Shown one piece after another: positions 42,539-54,476 of a stretch of DNA of 64,000 bases (the first letter of the stretch is position 1; every line of letters starts with the position of its first letter). Below the pieces are notes generated by a model. The model had not been told where the DNA came from. It saw nothing but the letters and a program-made list of their open reading frames with translations, and made no database searches. The position numbers and the translations under genes are program-made. The DNA is taken from contig JAXGGA010004480.1 in NCBI GenBank assembly GCA_038373865.1, positions 23,908 through 87,907 of the forward strand, written 5' to 3'. Origin of the DNA: Uloborus plumipes. Its lineage: Eukaryota; Arthropoda; Arachnida; Araneae; Uloboridae.

Positions 42539-45472
42539 TGAGTAACAAATTCATCGTAATGAAAATTGTTCTTACAACTTTTGAGGTACGTTAAAAATGT
42601 AAGGCGTATGAGTAAAAATAGACAAAGTTTTGAAAAGTACATAATAATACTATATTTTATAGTACATAATACTGTAAAATGCAAGCCCCATCAATGGGAT
42701 TGCTTTTTATAGCCCCAAAACAGCTGTTTGCTAAGTTTTAAACTCTTTTTAATGCATATATTTGTACTTTTTAAAACGTTGTCTTTTTTTACCAATATCC
42801 AACAGTACAAAGTTTTTAACTGCTGTTTTACAATGTATACGTAGTTAATATTCTTTAGAAAGTACCCTGTGTCATTTAACACAAATTATTTTCTGGCAAT
42901 ATTTATGGGACATAAATAACCAGACGAGTAATTACATGAAAGGAAGTTTTTATTTTCTTAGCTGAATAAAGACACAAAAGGCCACCCCCTCTTATACCAA
43001 GTGTTTGTTTTTAATCTCCCGCTCTTCTCAATTTCGTCACGTTTCAATCACAGGCTAGATTCGGAGCAGGAAATAAAATTCGCTACCTCTTCATCAAAAT
43101 CGCATCTGAGATCAAGAACTACATAAAAAGAAAAACATGAATCGTAAAAGTGAATTCCGAAAAAGCAATCAGAGAAGGAAAACAGGTTGGAAGAGTCCCA
43201 GTTAATTGTGAAACAGAGAGACTGGAGGAGGGGGGGGGGGAGCAAAATGGATGATACCCGAAGAAGGAAATGATTCTCTACAATGTCAAGGCTTGCGCCA
43301 AAAAGCTTCAGGTGGAATAGAAAGATTTTTGAGGAATTTTATGAAGTGATGATGAAAATGCTTTCCGTGGATGTGGTTGATAGGAAGTTAGACTCCGAGC
43401 CACGTGGTACTACTTACTGTAAGGCGTCTGACATTTGGTGAAGATAACAGAAAAGAAGGGCTTATCACTAAGAATTTTGGTTTTGTCACTGTCTGGAAAT
43501 TGAATTACTGTGATTTTCTCCTTTTGGCGTTGGGAATCTAGTTATCTTTGTTGGAATGACTCGTGCTTCGCTTTAGGCATATCTAATGCCGAGTTTAGTG
43601 CTTCAGTGCAGGCGTTGATGTACATGCGTCTGACGGTTTCATTTAAATGTCGTCTTTTGCTAATAGGAGCTGATTATAAATGTGTCAGGGCAGCTCAGGA
43701 TGCATTTCTTGAAATTTAGGGACGTATTTGTTTTGAAATGGAAATTAGTGGGAAGTTCAAATTGAAGACTTTTAGTGACACATTAATTTAAACGTTAAAT
43801 TTGAACTTGTAATTTATACCAGAGTTTCAGAAAGGCAGAAAATTTTCGACTACGGTATCGAACGGAGGTAGGTTCTATGGAGATACAATGGATTTATCTC
43901 TAATAGAAACCAAAGATTTCCTAGATAGCGACAGTCTGCAAGTATATGGCAACCATAGTATTTACCACCAAGTTTGGTCAAAGTTTGATAAAAACTTCTA
44001 ACTTGGTAAAATCACATTTTTTTTTTCTTGTCTTTTTGTGTTACTTTTAAATAAAACAACATTAAAAACGATAAAAAGCTCTATTATGTGTAAAAAAAAA
44101 ACTCTGTGAATGAAACAAGTTAATCCATTAAAATGTAAAACAACAAAGACAAAGGGATAAAACAAGCCATTAAATAACATTCAAAATCCTTTGCAATGTA
44201 AAATAAAGCGCCAACTAAATTAAGAAAATTACAAAAGCTCCGCAAAATGTGAAATAATTAGTCAAATAAATCTATCATGCAAATCAAATCAGCAAAAGTT
44301 CTATTATAATGAAAAATAAGGAACATGACAATGATGGAAACGAAACTTCTTATTTCTCGCCAAATTGGAAAGTCAACAAGTTTCCAAGCACCAATCCATT
44401 TTTCTTCTACACTCATAATACCAAATTTCTACCAAAAAGTACTGAGACAAACGAAAGTCTTCCAAACTAACGAAATAAAAACTTTGTGATACAACGTGCT
44501 GAAATGTTTTGGTAAGGAAAATGGAAGCGCTGTCCAGCTCTTCGCACCCACAAGAAGATGGAGGACACAGAAACTTTGGATGAGAAAACTTTGAAATTAC
44601 TAATAAGATAAATCGAGCCGATTAAAGACAAAATTCCCACGTTGTTTAACTAGCAACAGGGTAATTCCACCGCTACAGGCGTAACAATTAAACTTTAAAT
44701 ATAATTCTTTTGTTTTTAATCAAGGAATCCAGACACAAATGTATAATAGCATAACTATCATAGAATTATATAAGAGAAAAAAATGTAGATTTTTATCGAA
44801 CCAAATTGTAATTCTGTGTGCTTCAAGTCTGATTGTTACGTCCTCAAAGTTGGAATTGCCCAACAGTTCTACATTGCGCATAGCAGAGCGAACATGGGTC
44901 ACCAGGACATCATAGTACCTCATTAACTTATTAAAAGAACGTCCATAGGATGTTACTAAAATTATTGCCTTTCAGATCTACTAATTCCATTATTTTCAGA
45001 GCTCTTTGCGCAAATGCTGAAAGATTTCCCTGGGGAATCAAATGGATTTGAGCAATCTAGACCCCCCAGAAAGCATCCAATTCTGAAACTCTACGCACGC
45101 CCTATGTACCGATAGTACTTCAGATAATGATCAAGATTAAGCAAGATAGTTAAGCTAGAGTTGCAGCTCTTTCTGACTCTACAGGAAGTTCATCATCAGA
45201 CATTATACAGTCCGGTGAAGCTTTGGAAACAATTCCTCCAAGAGTTGAGGGACACCTCTGCTACCGGATTATTCATGTCAAAACCAAGAGTTAGCCTGAG
45301 TGATAAAAGCGTAGATAGCTTTTATAAGTCGTTTAGAATCAAAATCAGTTAAATCCGCCTCTCAAAATCCATAATTCCGAAGTACAAGGAACAATCTTGC
45401 ACTATTTTGACTCTGTTTTTTTAAAAAAAAGCTACTTTTCCAGCAAAATTCTGCACTACTTGCTGACACTGA
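42539..45472. other. spacer, no gene seen
   Basis: About 2.9 kb of mixed, mostly AT-rich sequence. A modestly GC-richer part at 43.03-43.75 kb has a 69-codon plus-strand frame without recognised similarity, and a G run at 43231-43240. No splice-bounded exon could be supported. Confidence 0.45.
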
Positions 45473-45618
45473 CAGTAGAGTACACATAGGTCTAGATGCG
45501 CTCCCCCGCAAGATTTGTCAGTGCGCTCCCCTCCCCTCTGTTAAAATATAAAAAATGTTTTCCCGTATAGTTTTATTTTTCTGGATCTCGCTTCATCAAA
45601 CCTCTATGTACGCTACTG
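45473..45618. mobile_element. hAT-like MITE, CAGTAGCGTACATAGAGG ends
   Basis: The left CAGTAGAGTACACATAGG and the right complement of CAGTAGCGTACATAGAGG bound 146 bp with a GCGCTCCCC-rich centre. The flanking octamers (GACACTGA and CTTTCTGA) share only the last four bases plus scattered matches, so the target duplication is not proven. Confidence 0.5.
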
Positions 45619-45697
45619 CTTTCTGATATAAAATATCAACTATGCCGCAAAAAGATCTCACAAATTGTGTTTTGCTTACCAGTATGGTTTTCTCTTC

Positions 45698-46641
45698 TCT
45701 ATATATTAAAAAAAGTTAGCTCAAAAATATTGTGAAAGGATGTTTGTGACTGACCTGCGTCCAGGCGGCACCATAGCACCTACAGACTTGAAACTTAGTA
45801 CAAAATTAGTTCGAGCTCCGTAGATTTGCACCTCCGGAGCCATTTTTCTTAATTTCGAATTAGTTTTTTTTAATTATTTTTTTAAGCATAAATTTAACAT
45901 ATTTCACCAAATTATGGGACGAAAAAATCCGCCCACACCCTAATAGTATGTATCGTTGGAAAGAAATTTCTTTTCTGAAAAATAATATGTTTGTTTCATT
46001 TCTCTATGTTAATTATAACAGGAGATAGAAGGGATTATAATTTTGCTATTTTTCATGGCTCACCTGGAGCAAAATGAAATTACATTCCACCTAACTGGTG
46101 CAAAATTTTTTCAACAAGCTCTTGTTCGATCAGCAAAACCGGTGACTCTTCTTTTTGCTTATTGCTCGTCTTAATTCAACAAATATACAAGATTGCTTTC
46201 GTGGCTTTTTTTTTTTTTTTTAACATTTAAGAAAGGTAGTTATTTTTTTTTCGTCAAGGGAAAGGAACTGGATTTACTCTTTGGACCAGATATTTTACTA
46301 TGTTGTTTAATTATGACTATATTTTTTTTCATTTTTTATATCAGGATGAGGGGTGGGGTACCTTTTATTTATTTGGAAAATCATTTTAAATTGTAAAGGA
46401 ACGGTTACTGTGCTTTTAAAGAGTATGTGTAGCACAGTTAAAGAAAGTGATTATTTTACATCAATATGGGGGGGGGGGATTATTTTCTTTTTCCGCGGGG
46501 ACGCCGTATTCGGTTGCATAGTCGATTTGACTTCAAACCAGCAGAAGGAGGATGGTGATCGAGCCGCCGAAGTCGCTGAGGTAGTCGCAGGCGACGAACG
46601 GGGGTTGGTGAGCGAAGCGAGCAGGGGGCGGAGCCCCCTAG
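45698..46641 (+). mobile_element. non-autonomous Helitron
   Basis: Starts TCTATATATTAAAAAAAG, has the familiar Helitron-like 5' region (GACCTGCGTCCAGGCGGCAC, TAGCACCTACAGACTTGAAA), and ends GCAGGGGGCGGAGCCCCCTAG before T. The GGGGGC-GGA-GCCCCC hairpin directly before CTAG/T is the diagnostic 3' end. The last 160 bp are CpG-rich while the interior is AT-rich. No Rep/helicase is present in its 944 bp. Confidence 0.82.
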
Positions 46642-46674
46642 TTTTTAAAAAAAGAATATAGTAGAAGTACACAG

Positions 46675-47562
46675 TAGGGTGGGGTGAAAAATAAAAAGTT
46701 TTTCAGATCAACTTTTAATAGTTGCCAAAAGTTGGATGGCATTATGCAAAAAGGAGTTAACCCACAAAAACCTGATTTTGAGATAATGGGCTTTAAAGTC
46801 AACAAACTCTGGCAAAAATCATGGGCTCTATATCAATATACCAATGATATGTTATCATGAAACGCTGATAGGGCTTAAATCATTTTTGCTTAATGTAGAA
46901 AGCAACATATTTTACCATCAGAGTTGGATAACTCATTTTTTTATGTTTTGTGGGTTAACTCCTTTTTGCATAATGCCATCCAGTTGTCTTTGGTGATAGT
47001 TAGCTTTTGTGCAAAATTTGAGAAAAATCGGTTAATATCTTCAGGGGGCGCTGCGATCGCAAAGTTTTACCATAGCTTTTATCGGGATTTTATGGTTAAA
47101 ATATCAAAAAGGATGCCGTTAACTAATCTCATTGCATTTTTTTTACTCCTAAGATATATTCAAGCATTCAAAGCATACGAAATAACTCACAAAAAATTAT
47201 TTTATATGATATATTAATATTTCAAGAATTTAAATAAACAAAAACGTGAAAAAAAGTGATTTTTTTTAAATATAAATATGTCACATAAAATAATGTTTGT
47301 GAGTCATTTCATCTGCTTTTAATGCATGAAAACATCTTTTGAGTAAAAAAAAACGCAAAGAGACTAGCTAAAGGCATTCTTGTTGATATTTAAACCATAA
47401 AATCCATAACAAAGCTATGGTAAAACTTTGCGATCGCAGCGCCCCTGAAGATATTAACCGATTTTTCTCAAATTTTGCACTAAAGCTAACTATCACCAAA
47501 GACAACTTTTGGCAACTATTAGAAGTTGATCTGAAAAACTTTTTATTTTTCGCCCCAACCTA
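46675..47562. mobile_element. long-TIR MITE with 8-bp duplication, interrupted
   Basis: Left TAGGGTGGGGTGAAAAATAA and right complement of TAGGTTGGGGCGAAAAATAA are flanked by identical GTACACAG (46667-46674 and 47563-47570). The arms can be followed inward past AGTTGTCTTTGGTGATAGTT, AAATCGGTTAATATCTTCAG, GCGCTGCGATCGCAAAG and ATTTTATGGTT on both sides. The left arm is split by another element at 46734-46981. The 8-bp duplication suggests hAT or P-like mechanisms, but the TAGGG ends are not assigned. Confidence 0.8.
46734..46981. mobile_element. nested foldback MITE
   Basis: GGATGGCATTATGCAAAAAG and its complement form the ends, and the pairing continues through GAGTTAACCCACAAAA. AGTT flanks it on both sides (46730-46733, 46982-46985). 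Removing it rejoins CCAAAAGTTGTCTTTGG, exactly the sequence seen in the other arm of the host MITE. Confidence 0.82.
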
Positions 47563-47606
47563 GTACACAGTAGAGCCGCTATATATAGGGGCCTTAGTAC
47601 ACAGTA

Positions 47607-48310
47607 CACTGCAAAAATAAACCGTTGTTTTTATAGTATAATATTGGCAGCCGAGGTTCCAATTTAAAACTGTAAAATGCATAGTAATAAACTAAAACTA
47701 GCAATTTCCAGTTTCTTACTGTATAGTTAGAAATTTTAGTTTATTGCCTTAAAATTTACTCACTCCAGGGTTCCCCGTACCTACCACAACTCGTATTTCA
47801 ACCGGGATAGGACCCTGAAGAGCGCTCTGTTCTTTTTGTACCAGAAGCAAGGGTCAAGGGTCGAGCAAACCCTTGGCCCAGCACCCGCAGAGGTATCGTT
47901 TCACTTGGAGGACTTTGTGACCACGACATTTTTAACATCCCCCAGTCACCATTAATCAAGACGAGTGGATCTTTGATCGGCTGGAATCGAACCCGGGTCC
48001 CTCCGGTCACGAGTCCGACGCCTTTCCGATCGGGCTACCACGGCCCTGCCTTGAAATTTAGCAGCTTTATACTGTAAAAACAACAGTATGATACTGGCAG
48101 CCGAGGTTGCAGTTTAAAACTGCAAAATACACGGTAATAAACTGCAAAATCAGCAGTTTTAGTTTATTACTGTAAAATTAGTAATTTTTCATTTTAGTAC
48201 TGTAAAATTAGTCATTTTACAGTTTATTACTGTAAAATTAAAATTTTTTAGTTTATTACTATAAAATTAGCTGTATTAAACTGTAAGAACAACATTTATT
48301 TTTTACAGTG
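47607..48310 (-). mobile_element. family A MITE copy containing a SINE
   Basis: Ends CACTGCAAAAATAAACCG and TTTATTTTTTACAGTG complement, TA on both sides. The interior ACTGTAAA units are split by the 288-bp SINE at 47759-48046. Confidence 0.8.
47759..48046 (-). mobile_element. tRNA-derived SINE, family 1, nested in MITE
   Basis: On the minus strand the head GGGCCGTGGTAGCCCGATCGG contains the A box, and CGGGTTCGATTCC contains the B box. The body includes GTCGTGGTCACAAAGTCCTC and ends GGTACGGGGAACCCTGGAG. TGCCTTAAAATTTA (47745-47758) and TGCCTTGAAATTTA (48047-48060) are the 14-bp target duplication with one difference. It is a near-duplicate of the copy at 57512-57797. Confidence 0.88.
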
Positions 48311-48349
48311 TAGAGTAAACACATTTTCACTATTCATATATGTTTTATA

Positions 48350-48447
48350 CAGGACTGCGGTGTTGGAATCGGACTAATTTTGGGGATAAAAGGGCCAAAG
48401 TTGAGGGCTCTCCTCTAAATAATTTCATCTCCAACTCCGCAGTCCTG
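48350..48447. mobile_element. 98-bp hAT-like MITE, CAGGACTGCGG ends
   Basis: CAGGACTGCGGTGTTGGA and the complement of CAGGACTGCGGAGTTGGA bound the element. Flanking octamers GTTTTATA (48342-48349) and GTTTTAGG (48448-48455) agree at six of eight positions. The inner TTGGAATCGG word is the same motif that makes up the minisatellite at 49.05-49.85 kb. Confidence 0.68.
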
Positions 48448-48699
48448 GTTTTAGGCACGATATAATGTCTTTACAAGGAAAGATTTATTTTTCTTATTTG
48501 CCTCTCGTTGTTAACCTTTTTGCGTGTTATCCACAATTTTCACACATCTATGCCTCCCAATCCCACGGATTATCGGAAGTGTACTGTATCCCGATCTAGA
48601 GCAACCGACAATTAAAATTCTCCGAACGTCCGAAATTTTCCTGTAGCTTGTATAAAACATTCGGTTTTAGCTCATAAAAAATGAGCTTTACAAACTGGC

Positions 48700-48930
48700 T
48701 TATCTCTCCATATTTTCCCTCAAAGAGTCAATTCCATATTCTGCCCACGAGCGAGCACGCATAAAAATGTCGCCATACATCCCGCTGGCGGGCTTTTGTG
48801 AAACTGCAGCAAAGCGCTCATCTGTGTCTACGGCGAACAACAACTGGGGAGAGGGGGATTGGATGGAATGAATGACGAATGGCCACAACTCCTCCTCCCA
48901 CAACACAACGGAGGTATAAAAAAAAACAGG
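48700..48930 (-). other. exon-like open stretch, unassigned
   Basis: The minus strand is open for over 75 codons here with mixed composition, including an Ala-Val-Asp-Thr-Asp-Glu-Arg-Phe and an Ala-Arg-Ser-Trp-Ala-Glu-Tyr-Gly segment, in a locally GC-richer stretch. I do not recognise it. There is no clear splice acceptor upstream and the frame ends in a plain stop at about 48700. It could be an old element or chance. Confidence 0.15.
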
Positions 48931-49049
48931 TAAATAAATAAATGAATGAAAAAAAAATTTGAACATATTCTGAAGACACACACCGCACACTGAGGTTGTT
49001 GAATCAGTGAGGCTGACATGTCAGACATTTTGGTTCTATTAGTAAGAGT

Positions 49050-49850
49050 GATACCAAAGCTCCAGAGTTGGAATCGGACCGAGTTCGGGGCTAAATGAGT
49101 CGGAAACTGTCATTTTCTTTCCTAGTCTGCGATTTTTCCATCGCTTTGGAGTAGGAGTAGGAGTCGGAGTGGGACCGATTTTGGTGTAAATGAGTCGCTG
49201 TCGGCCATTTTCCCTCCGAGCCTGTAGTTTTTCCATCGCTGTGGAGTAGGGATAGGAATCGGAGTTGAAGAGTCGGAGTCGGACTGATTTTGAGGTAAAT
49301 GAGTCAGAGTCAAGGCGTTAAAATTCCAGGAGTAGGAATTGGTCATTTTCCTTCGCAGTCTGCAGTTCTTCCATGGCGGCTGGGCTGCGGAGTAGGAGTA
49401 GGAGTAGGCGTCAGAGTTGAAGAGTCAGAATCGGATCGATTTTGCGGTAAAGGATTCGGAGCTAGTGGTTTTGAAATTCTGTTAGATTTGAGTCGGCGTT
49501 TGTTATTTTCCTTCTGAGTTTGCAGTCCTGCCAAAGATGCAAAGTAGGAGTTGGAGTCGGATTAAATTTGGTGTAAAAGAGTCAGAGTGTGTGTTTTTAA
49601 AATTTTAACAGTCAGGGTTGGAGTCGGAATCGGTGATTTTCCTACCGGGTAGGCAGTTCTTGGAGTTGAAGTCAGAGCCGGTCATTTTCTTTCCGAGTGT
49701 TCAGTTCCTGCTAAAACTGCAGAGTAGGGGTTGGAGTAGGATAAATTGTGAGGTAAAGGACAAAGGAGTCGAAGGCTGTGAAATTCTGGGTTCTTGAATT
49801 GGAGTCGGAGTTGATTGTTTTCTCTTCGATTCCACAGCCATTGTATTACA
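49050..49850 (+). repeat. GGAGTCGG-type complex minisatellite
   Basis: Irregular units of about 90-160 bp each combine GAGTAGGAGTCGGAGT-like runs, CCGATTTTGGGGTAAATGAG and GTCATTTTCCTTCCGAGTC, TGCAGTTCTTCCATCGC. Open frames on both strands are shadows of the GGAGTN periodicity. A short relative lies at 60736-60790, and a 98-bp MITE with the same motif at 48350. Confidence 0.8.
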
Positions 49851-51372
49851 TTTCATTGATTCAGATTTAAAACAATGGAATTATAAAACTGGGGAGTAGT
49901 ACAAACATTTCCCACCAATCTATAAATAGTCAAAACAAACAAAAAAAAAAACCTTGCTATTATTAGGTTAATTCTATTATGTATGTTGGCATGCGATTAG
50001 ATACTCTCTATAATTCTAATCGCAGTAAAGATGTCTAAGGTTGATACGATCACTAGGTATGAGTAAGCTGCAAGGTAATTAATTTAATGGGAAACTGTTT
50101 GTGAAAAAGTTCTTCTGGCGAGTGCTTCCCGAGATACTAACAAAAATAACTGACCAACTTTTTACGGTAGAAGCGAGACTTCCATTGTCGAGTATTATAT
50201 GATTTTGGCAGGATTTAGTTCAAGAAATCAGTTACCTTGGTAAATTTACTCAAAGTAACAGGGTATTTTACTCAACTTATCATCAGTTAACTTAAAGACA
50301 TAATTACCAGCAACTACGCAACAAAGTATTTCCACGTACAAGATTCCAAGTACCAGGTACAAAATTCCTGGACCCAAAATGCCGGGCGGGTGGACCTGTC
50401 TTCCGAAAGGTGTTCCACCACACACACGTTACGGTTGTTTTGGGGCGAAGATTCTCACAATTACGACCGTCTTGGTTTGGTGGCCAGGTTTGAAATTGCG
50501 CCACTTTCCGAAGATTTAATGGTGTTCGAAAGTGCTTCTTTTGTTTCCAGCAACAAAGATGCTATCTCATCGCCGGATTAGTTCAAACGGTTACAACGTT
50601 GGGGGATGAAAAGTGGACCGGAACCTGACATAATCGCCACCAGAATTATAGTCATATGACAGAAACGTTGAGCGCTCGATATTGGGGCAGCAGTCCTCCT
50701 GCATGGATGGGTTCCTGGGAGTTAATGTCTGGTATTATCAATTGAACTGTGTTGCACGTTCCTGGTAAATTCAAGCTCGTCATTAGAATCGAACATTTTC
50801 TGCCAAAACATCTCGTTGAAAGCATCTTAAAGTCAGTGGATAGCAAAAATCACCGTATTAGCAAAGATTCAATTTCAAATAATATCTCTCAAATAACTCA
50901 TTTGCTAAAATCGACGATAAAAACATATTTTCTCATTTCTCAAAAAGTGTCCTAGTAATAAATCGATGCACAGTATCTCCTTCAAGAAAACTTTCAGAAC
51001 ACAATTGAACGCGTTAGAGAGATTGCGAACTTATTTAATGATTAAAAATTGAAAAATCCTTTAAAACTCAAAGTTGAAGCATCAGTAGCGACATGGCACG
51101 ACGTAAACGAACTGTTTGTGTTTTCCCTAAGTTAGAAAGTTTCCCTAAATTAGAACAAGCTTTCAAGTTTCAACATTACCCTATTAAACATTTGCCAATC
51201 AAATAATCGTTATACATTACATTCCGAAGCTAAAACGAACCCACAAAATATTTACAACAATTCACTTGCTTCACATACTCCGTTATGTTTCATAAACTTC
51301 CCAAACTAAATTAAATAACATTAAGAGCTCTATTTAAAGGCAAAATATTCCTGCAAAATAGTTTATTAAGAC
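49851..51372. other. spacer, no gene seen
   Basis: AT-rich with a GC-richer part at 50.34-50.60 kb (CCGGGCGGGTGGACCTG, several CpGs). Short frames on both strands are unrecognised. Confidence 0.45.
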
Positions 51373-52081
51373 TTAAGGGGGTCTGGGACACAAAAATCGT
51401 CAACTTTTGCTTTTTTTTTATTATTTCAAAAAAAATTCTGTTTTCTTCTCTTTAAAATGAGGTTTGAATCTTGTTCCTATCTTAGTTAGAACGGAAGATA
51501 TGATAATTTAATGTAGCCGTCAGGCAACTGTTGCCACAGCAATGACTTCCCTTAAAATGCGTTTTTCGCCATGATGCAATTTTTCCGGATCTTTTGAATT
51601 CAAATTCTTATAACTCAAGAACTAATAAGGATAACGTTCCGAAATTTGGAGAACAACTTTTGCAAACAGTTTACTTGAATTTGTATTCGGCAAATTTAAA
51701 AAAAAAAAAAATTTGTTCAAAAACTATGATTTTTTGAAAAAAAAGTACCTTCGAATTTTTCGAAATTTTTACTTAAATATTTTTAATTTTTTTTTAAATT
51801 ATTATTTTTAAAATTACCGAATACAAATTAAAGCTTATATATTTGTGTTCATATTGAAGAAAAAAAAAATGAAAATTGTTCAAGAATATTTTTAGTTTTT
51901 GCGATTTAAAGCGACCCCCCTTTTTTGAAAAAAATTTAAATTAAAAAATTGAAAAAAAGTTTTTTTTGTCATGTATGTGATGATTTTGCTTATTAAACAG
52001 ATGGTGAATTAGTGTAAAAAATTTCAAAATTCTAACCTGTTTAATAAATTTTTTTTCAAGATGTGTCCCAGACCCCCTTAA
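51373..52081. mobile_element. TTAA-target MITE, GGGGGTCTGGGACACA ends
   Basis: TTAA (51373-51376 and 52078-52081) flanks inverted ends GGGGGTCTGGGACACA/TGTGTCCCAGACCCCC. The 701-bp interior is AT-rich with A/T homopolymers and no coding capacity. TTAA duplication points to piggyBac, but the G-rich ends differ from the other two TTAA elements here, so a different lineage is likely. Confidence 0.8.
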
Positions 52082-52941
52082 AAATGTTGAAACTTCTATT
52101 GAAGTGCAAAATTAAAGCATGAAGAATAAACATTGCGGTGATATAAATGAAATTTTCAGCCAAGTTAGAAAGCAAAAATATTGCAAAGTGCCTGTATGAT
52201 GTTTTACACGCTAACCACAACCAACGAATTATTATACTTCATAATCCAAAGCTAAAACGAATCCACAAAATATTTACAATCATTTATATGCTTCACATAC
52301 CCCGTTACCTCTCATAAACTTCCGCAAACTCTCTTTAACTCTTACATTAATGACTACATTGTAAAACTATTTTCCTCCACCATTTTTTCTCTCTCTCACT
52401 CTATGTTTCGGTAATTTCCGAGTACTCTTTTCCTCCTTCGCCGCCAGGGCACCGCATCGAATGTCACTAACTCCTCCATTCAGCCGCTTATAATCCCATC
52501 AACTGACCATTCTCGAAACACGAAACGATATAATTAGGGTTAATCGGCCTTCTTTTGAAAGCGGTGGAAGACGGATTGATTGCGAACTTGGAACGCAAAA
52601 TGCGCAACTCACCTATTGATCTTGCACCGTCATTGATGCTGGCAATTGGGTCCCGTATCAATACAAAGGATTGTGAACTAATTTTTATTTATTTATTAAT
52701 TATTATTATTGTTATTAGTAGTAGTAGTACAATAATATGAAAAATTATTTTTCTTTTTTCTGTTACACGAATTTTTGCTATCATTAAAATTATTATTATT
52801 GCTGTCACAAGAATTATTGTTAATTTTATTATTATCATTATTACATTTTTATGTCATAATATTTTTTTTCTCTGCTCATAAAGATTGACTTCTTAAAAGA
52901 AAGGGGAAACACATATCTATATATCTATAGGCGTATAGAGT
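52082..52941. other. spacer with one GC-richer island
   Basis: Mostly AT-rich, except 52.43-52.65 kb, which is GC-richer and has about 70 open codons on the minus strand (roughly 52697-52488) with a CAATAG-GTGAGT donor-like site at 52613/52612. The frame also reads through the donor to a stop. Unrecognised. The (ATTT) and (AGT) tracts follow at 52680-52735. Confidence 0.35.
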
Positions 52942-53243
52942 TACACACACACTTTAAGGTGCCCCGTACCTACCACTACGGTTTTAACCAGTTGGGATGG
53001 GGCCCTGAAGAGCACTCTAGTTTTAGATCCATACCAGGATCTGAGCAACCCTTGGTCCAGCAACCCCAGAGGTATTGATTTGGAATGGGAACTTGGAGGA
53101 CTTTGTAACCCCGAACATATTTAACGTGCCTCACCCACCATTAGTGAACACAGTGGTTTTTGACTGTCTGGGATCGATCGAATACGAGACCCTCGGGTAC
53201 ATGAGTATGACGCCTTACCGATCGGGCCACTACAACCCCAACA
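52942..53243 (-). mobile_element. tRNA-derived SINE, family 1, older copy
   Basis: Minus-strand relative of the copies at 47759 and 57512: CCCGATCGG A box, degraded B box, ACTTGGAGGACTTTGTAACC complement and GGTAGGTACGGGGCACC end. More substitutions than the other two copies indicate greater age. TATAGAGT at 52934-52941 and 53244-53251 is the probable target duplication. Confidence 0.78.
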
Positions 53244-53329
53244 TATAGAGTCAGCCAACGATATAGCCGAGGGTTTTTTAACGCCGTTAATGAAAAAATA
53301 CTAAGAGCCTTGAGATGAATTATGTAATA

Positions 53330-53502
53330 CAGTCGAAGCCGCTTAATAGAATAGTCATTTCTCCACGAAAAAATATTCTAATAAACGGGATATCTCATTA
53401 TCCGGGATATAGTCATGCATTTCAATAGCTTGGTACATTGAAAATGTATTACTTTAAGCGGGATATTCCTTCAAGCGATATTCTAATAAATAGGGTCGAC
53501 TG
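53330..53502. mobile_element. pogo-like TA MITE, CAGTCGA ends
   Basis: A 173-bp element, TA on both sides, with ends CAGTCGAAGCCGCTTAATAG and the complement of CAGTCGACCCTATTTATTAG. Internal TATTCTAATAAACGGGATAT is repeated in related forms. A second copy of near-identical length is at 58701-58874. Confidence 0.75.
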
Positions 53503-54476
53503 TACTGACTGACATTTTTTGGAAAAGTAAAATTTATTTTGGAGAAGTAAAGTATGAGAAAACAGTAAAGAATAAAATGACGACCAGTTCCATAACTACT
53601 TCTTATGATTAAAAATTGCCGAAATATTGTAATTAAAAAAATGTTGAGTACAAAAATTCTTGTAGTAAAAATAATTATCATAAGAATCAAATGGCAGCCG
53701 ATTAATCGACATCTGCTGATTATATTTTTCTTATTAATCGGTAAACAGTAACTGTCCAATTTTCTTATTCCTACTGCATTCCTCTACTTTACAAAAGGTG
53801 ACTGATTGTTAAATATCTCATTGAGTTGTCAAGATTGTAATAAATTGATTCATTTCAATCGATTGTTATTATTACGATTACGACGTTTGAAATGGATTAA
53901 GGACATGAAAATACTCTAGCCATGTCTAGTCTAAACATAAAACGATTTGTCCTGTCTTTCGGAATGATACAATGCACAACTTGTAATATAAGCTATTGTT
54001 GAATGAACATGAAAGAATGATAAAATTAATTAATCATTAAAAATAATTTTCTTTGACTAAATATAATTATAAATGAGTAACTAATAAATAAATGTAAATA
54101 CACGATTTCAGCAATGAATACATAAAAAGATAAATGATTTAATGAATTAGTAAATAAATACACGAACGACTCGTAAATGGCAAATAAATCAATGACTATG
54201 TGAATGAATTCATAATAGAATGAATAAATTCGTTAAATGTACTATTTCACTTTACCCCAATCACACTTTCCCAGATACATTTGTATGCTAGACACTTAAA
54301 ATAGTACATCAAATAAATAAAATATGTTCTGGACATTAGCAGACCCCAATAAAAACGTGAAATATTAATTCAAATAATCTTATCATTTTATAATAACAAA
54401 AAAAATATTTTTCTGTAATAGCAAAATACTGCGATGTCAGTATCAGTCAGGTGTGCTGCTACACTTTTCCAACTCT
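53503..54476. other. AT-rich spacer, no gene seen
   Basis: Contains degenerate AATGAATAAATAAA-type repetition between about 54000 and 54240. A 101-codon minus-strand frame here is hydrophobic and AT-driven. Confidence 0.5.

Noticed and set aside
48700..49028. Host exon on the minus strand
   Set aside because: The frame has plausible composition but no recognised similarity, no acceptor, and no ATG in a good context. It is listed only as an unassigned open stretch.
49039..49534. Pro/Thr-rich and Gly/Val-rich frames
   Set aside because: They are translations of the GGAGTN minisatellite periodicity on both strands.
52488..52697. Minus-strand exon ending at the GTGAGT at 52612
   Set aside because: The frame reads straight through the donor to a stop, and there is no polypyrimidine acceptor upstream. 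The evidence is too weak for a gene call.
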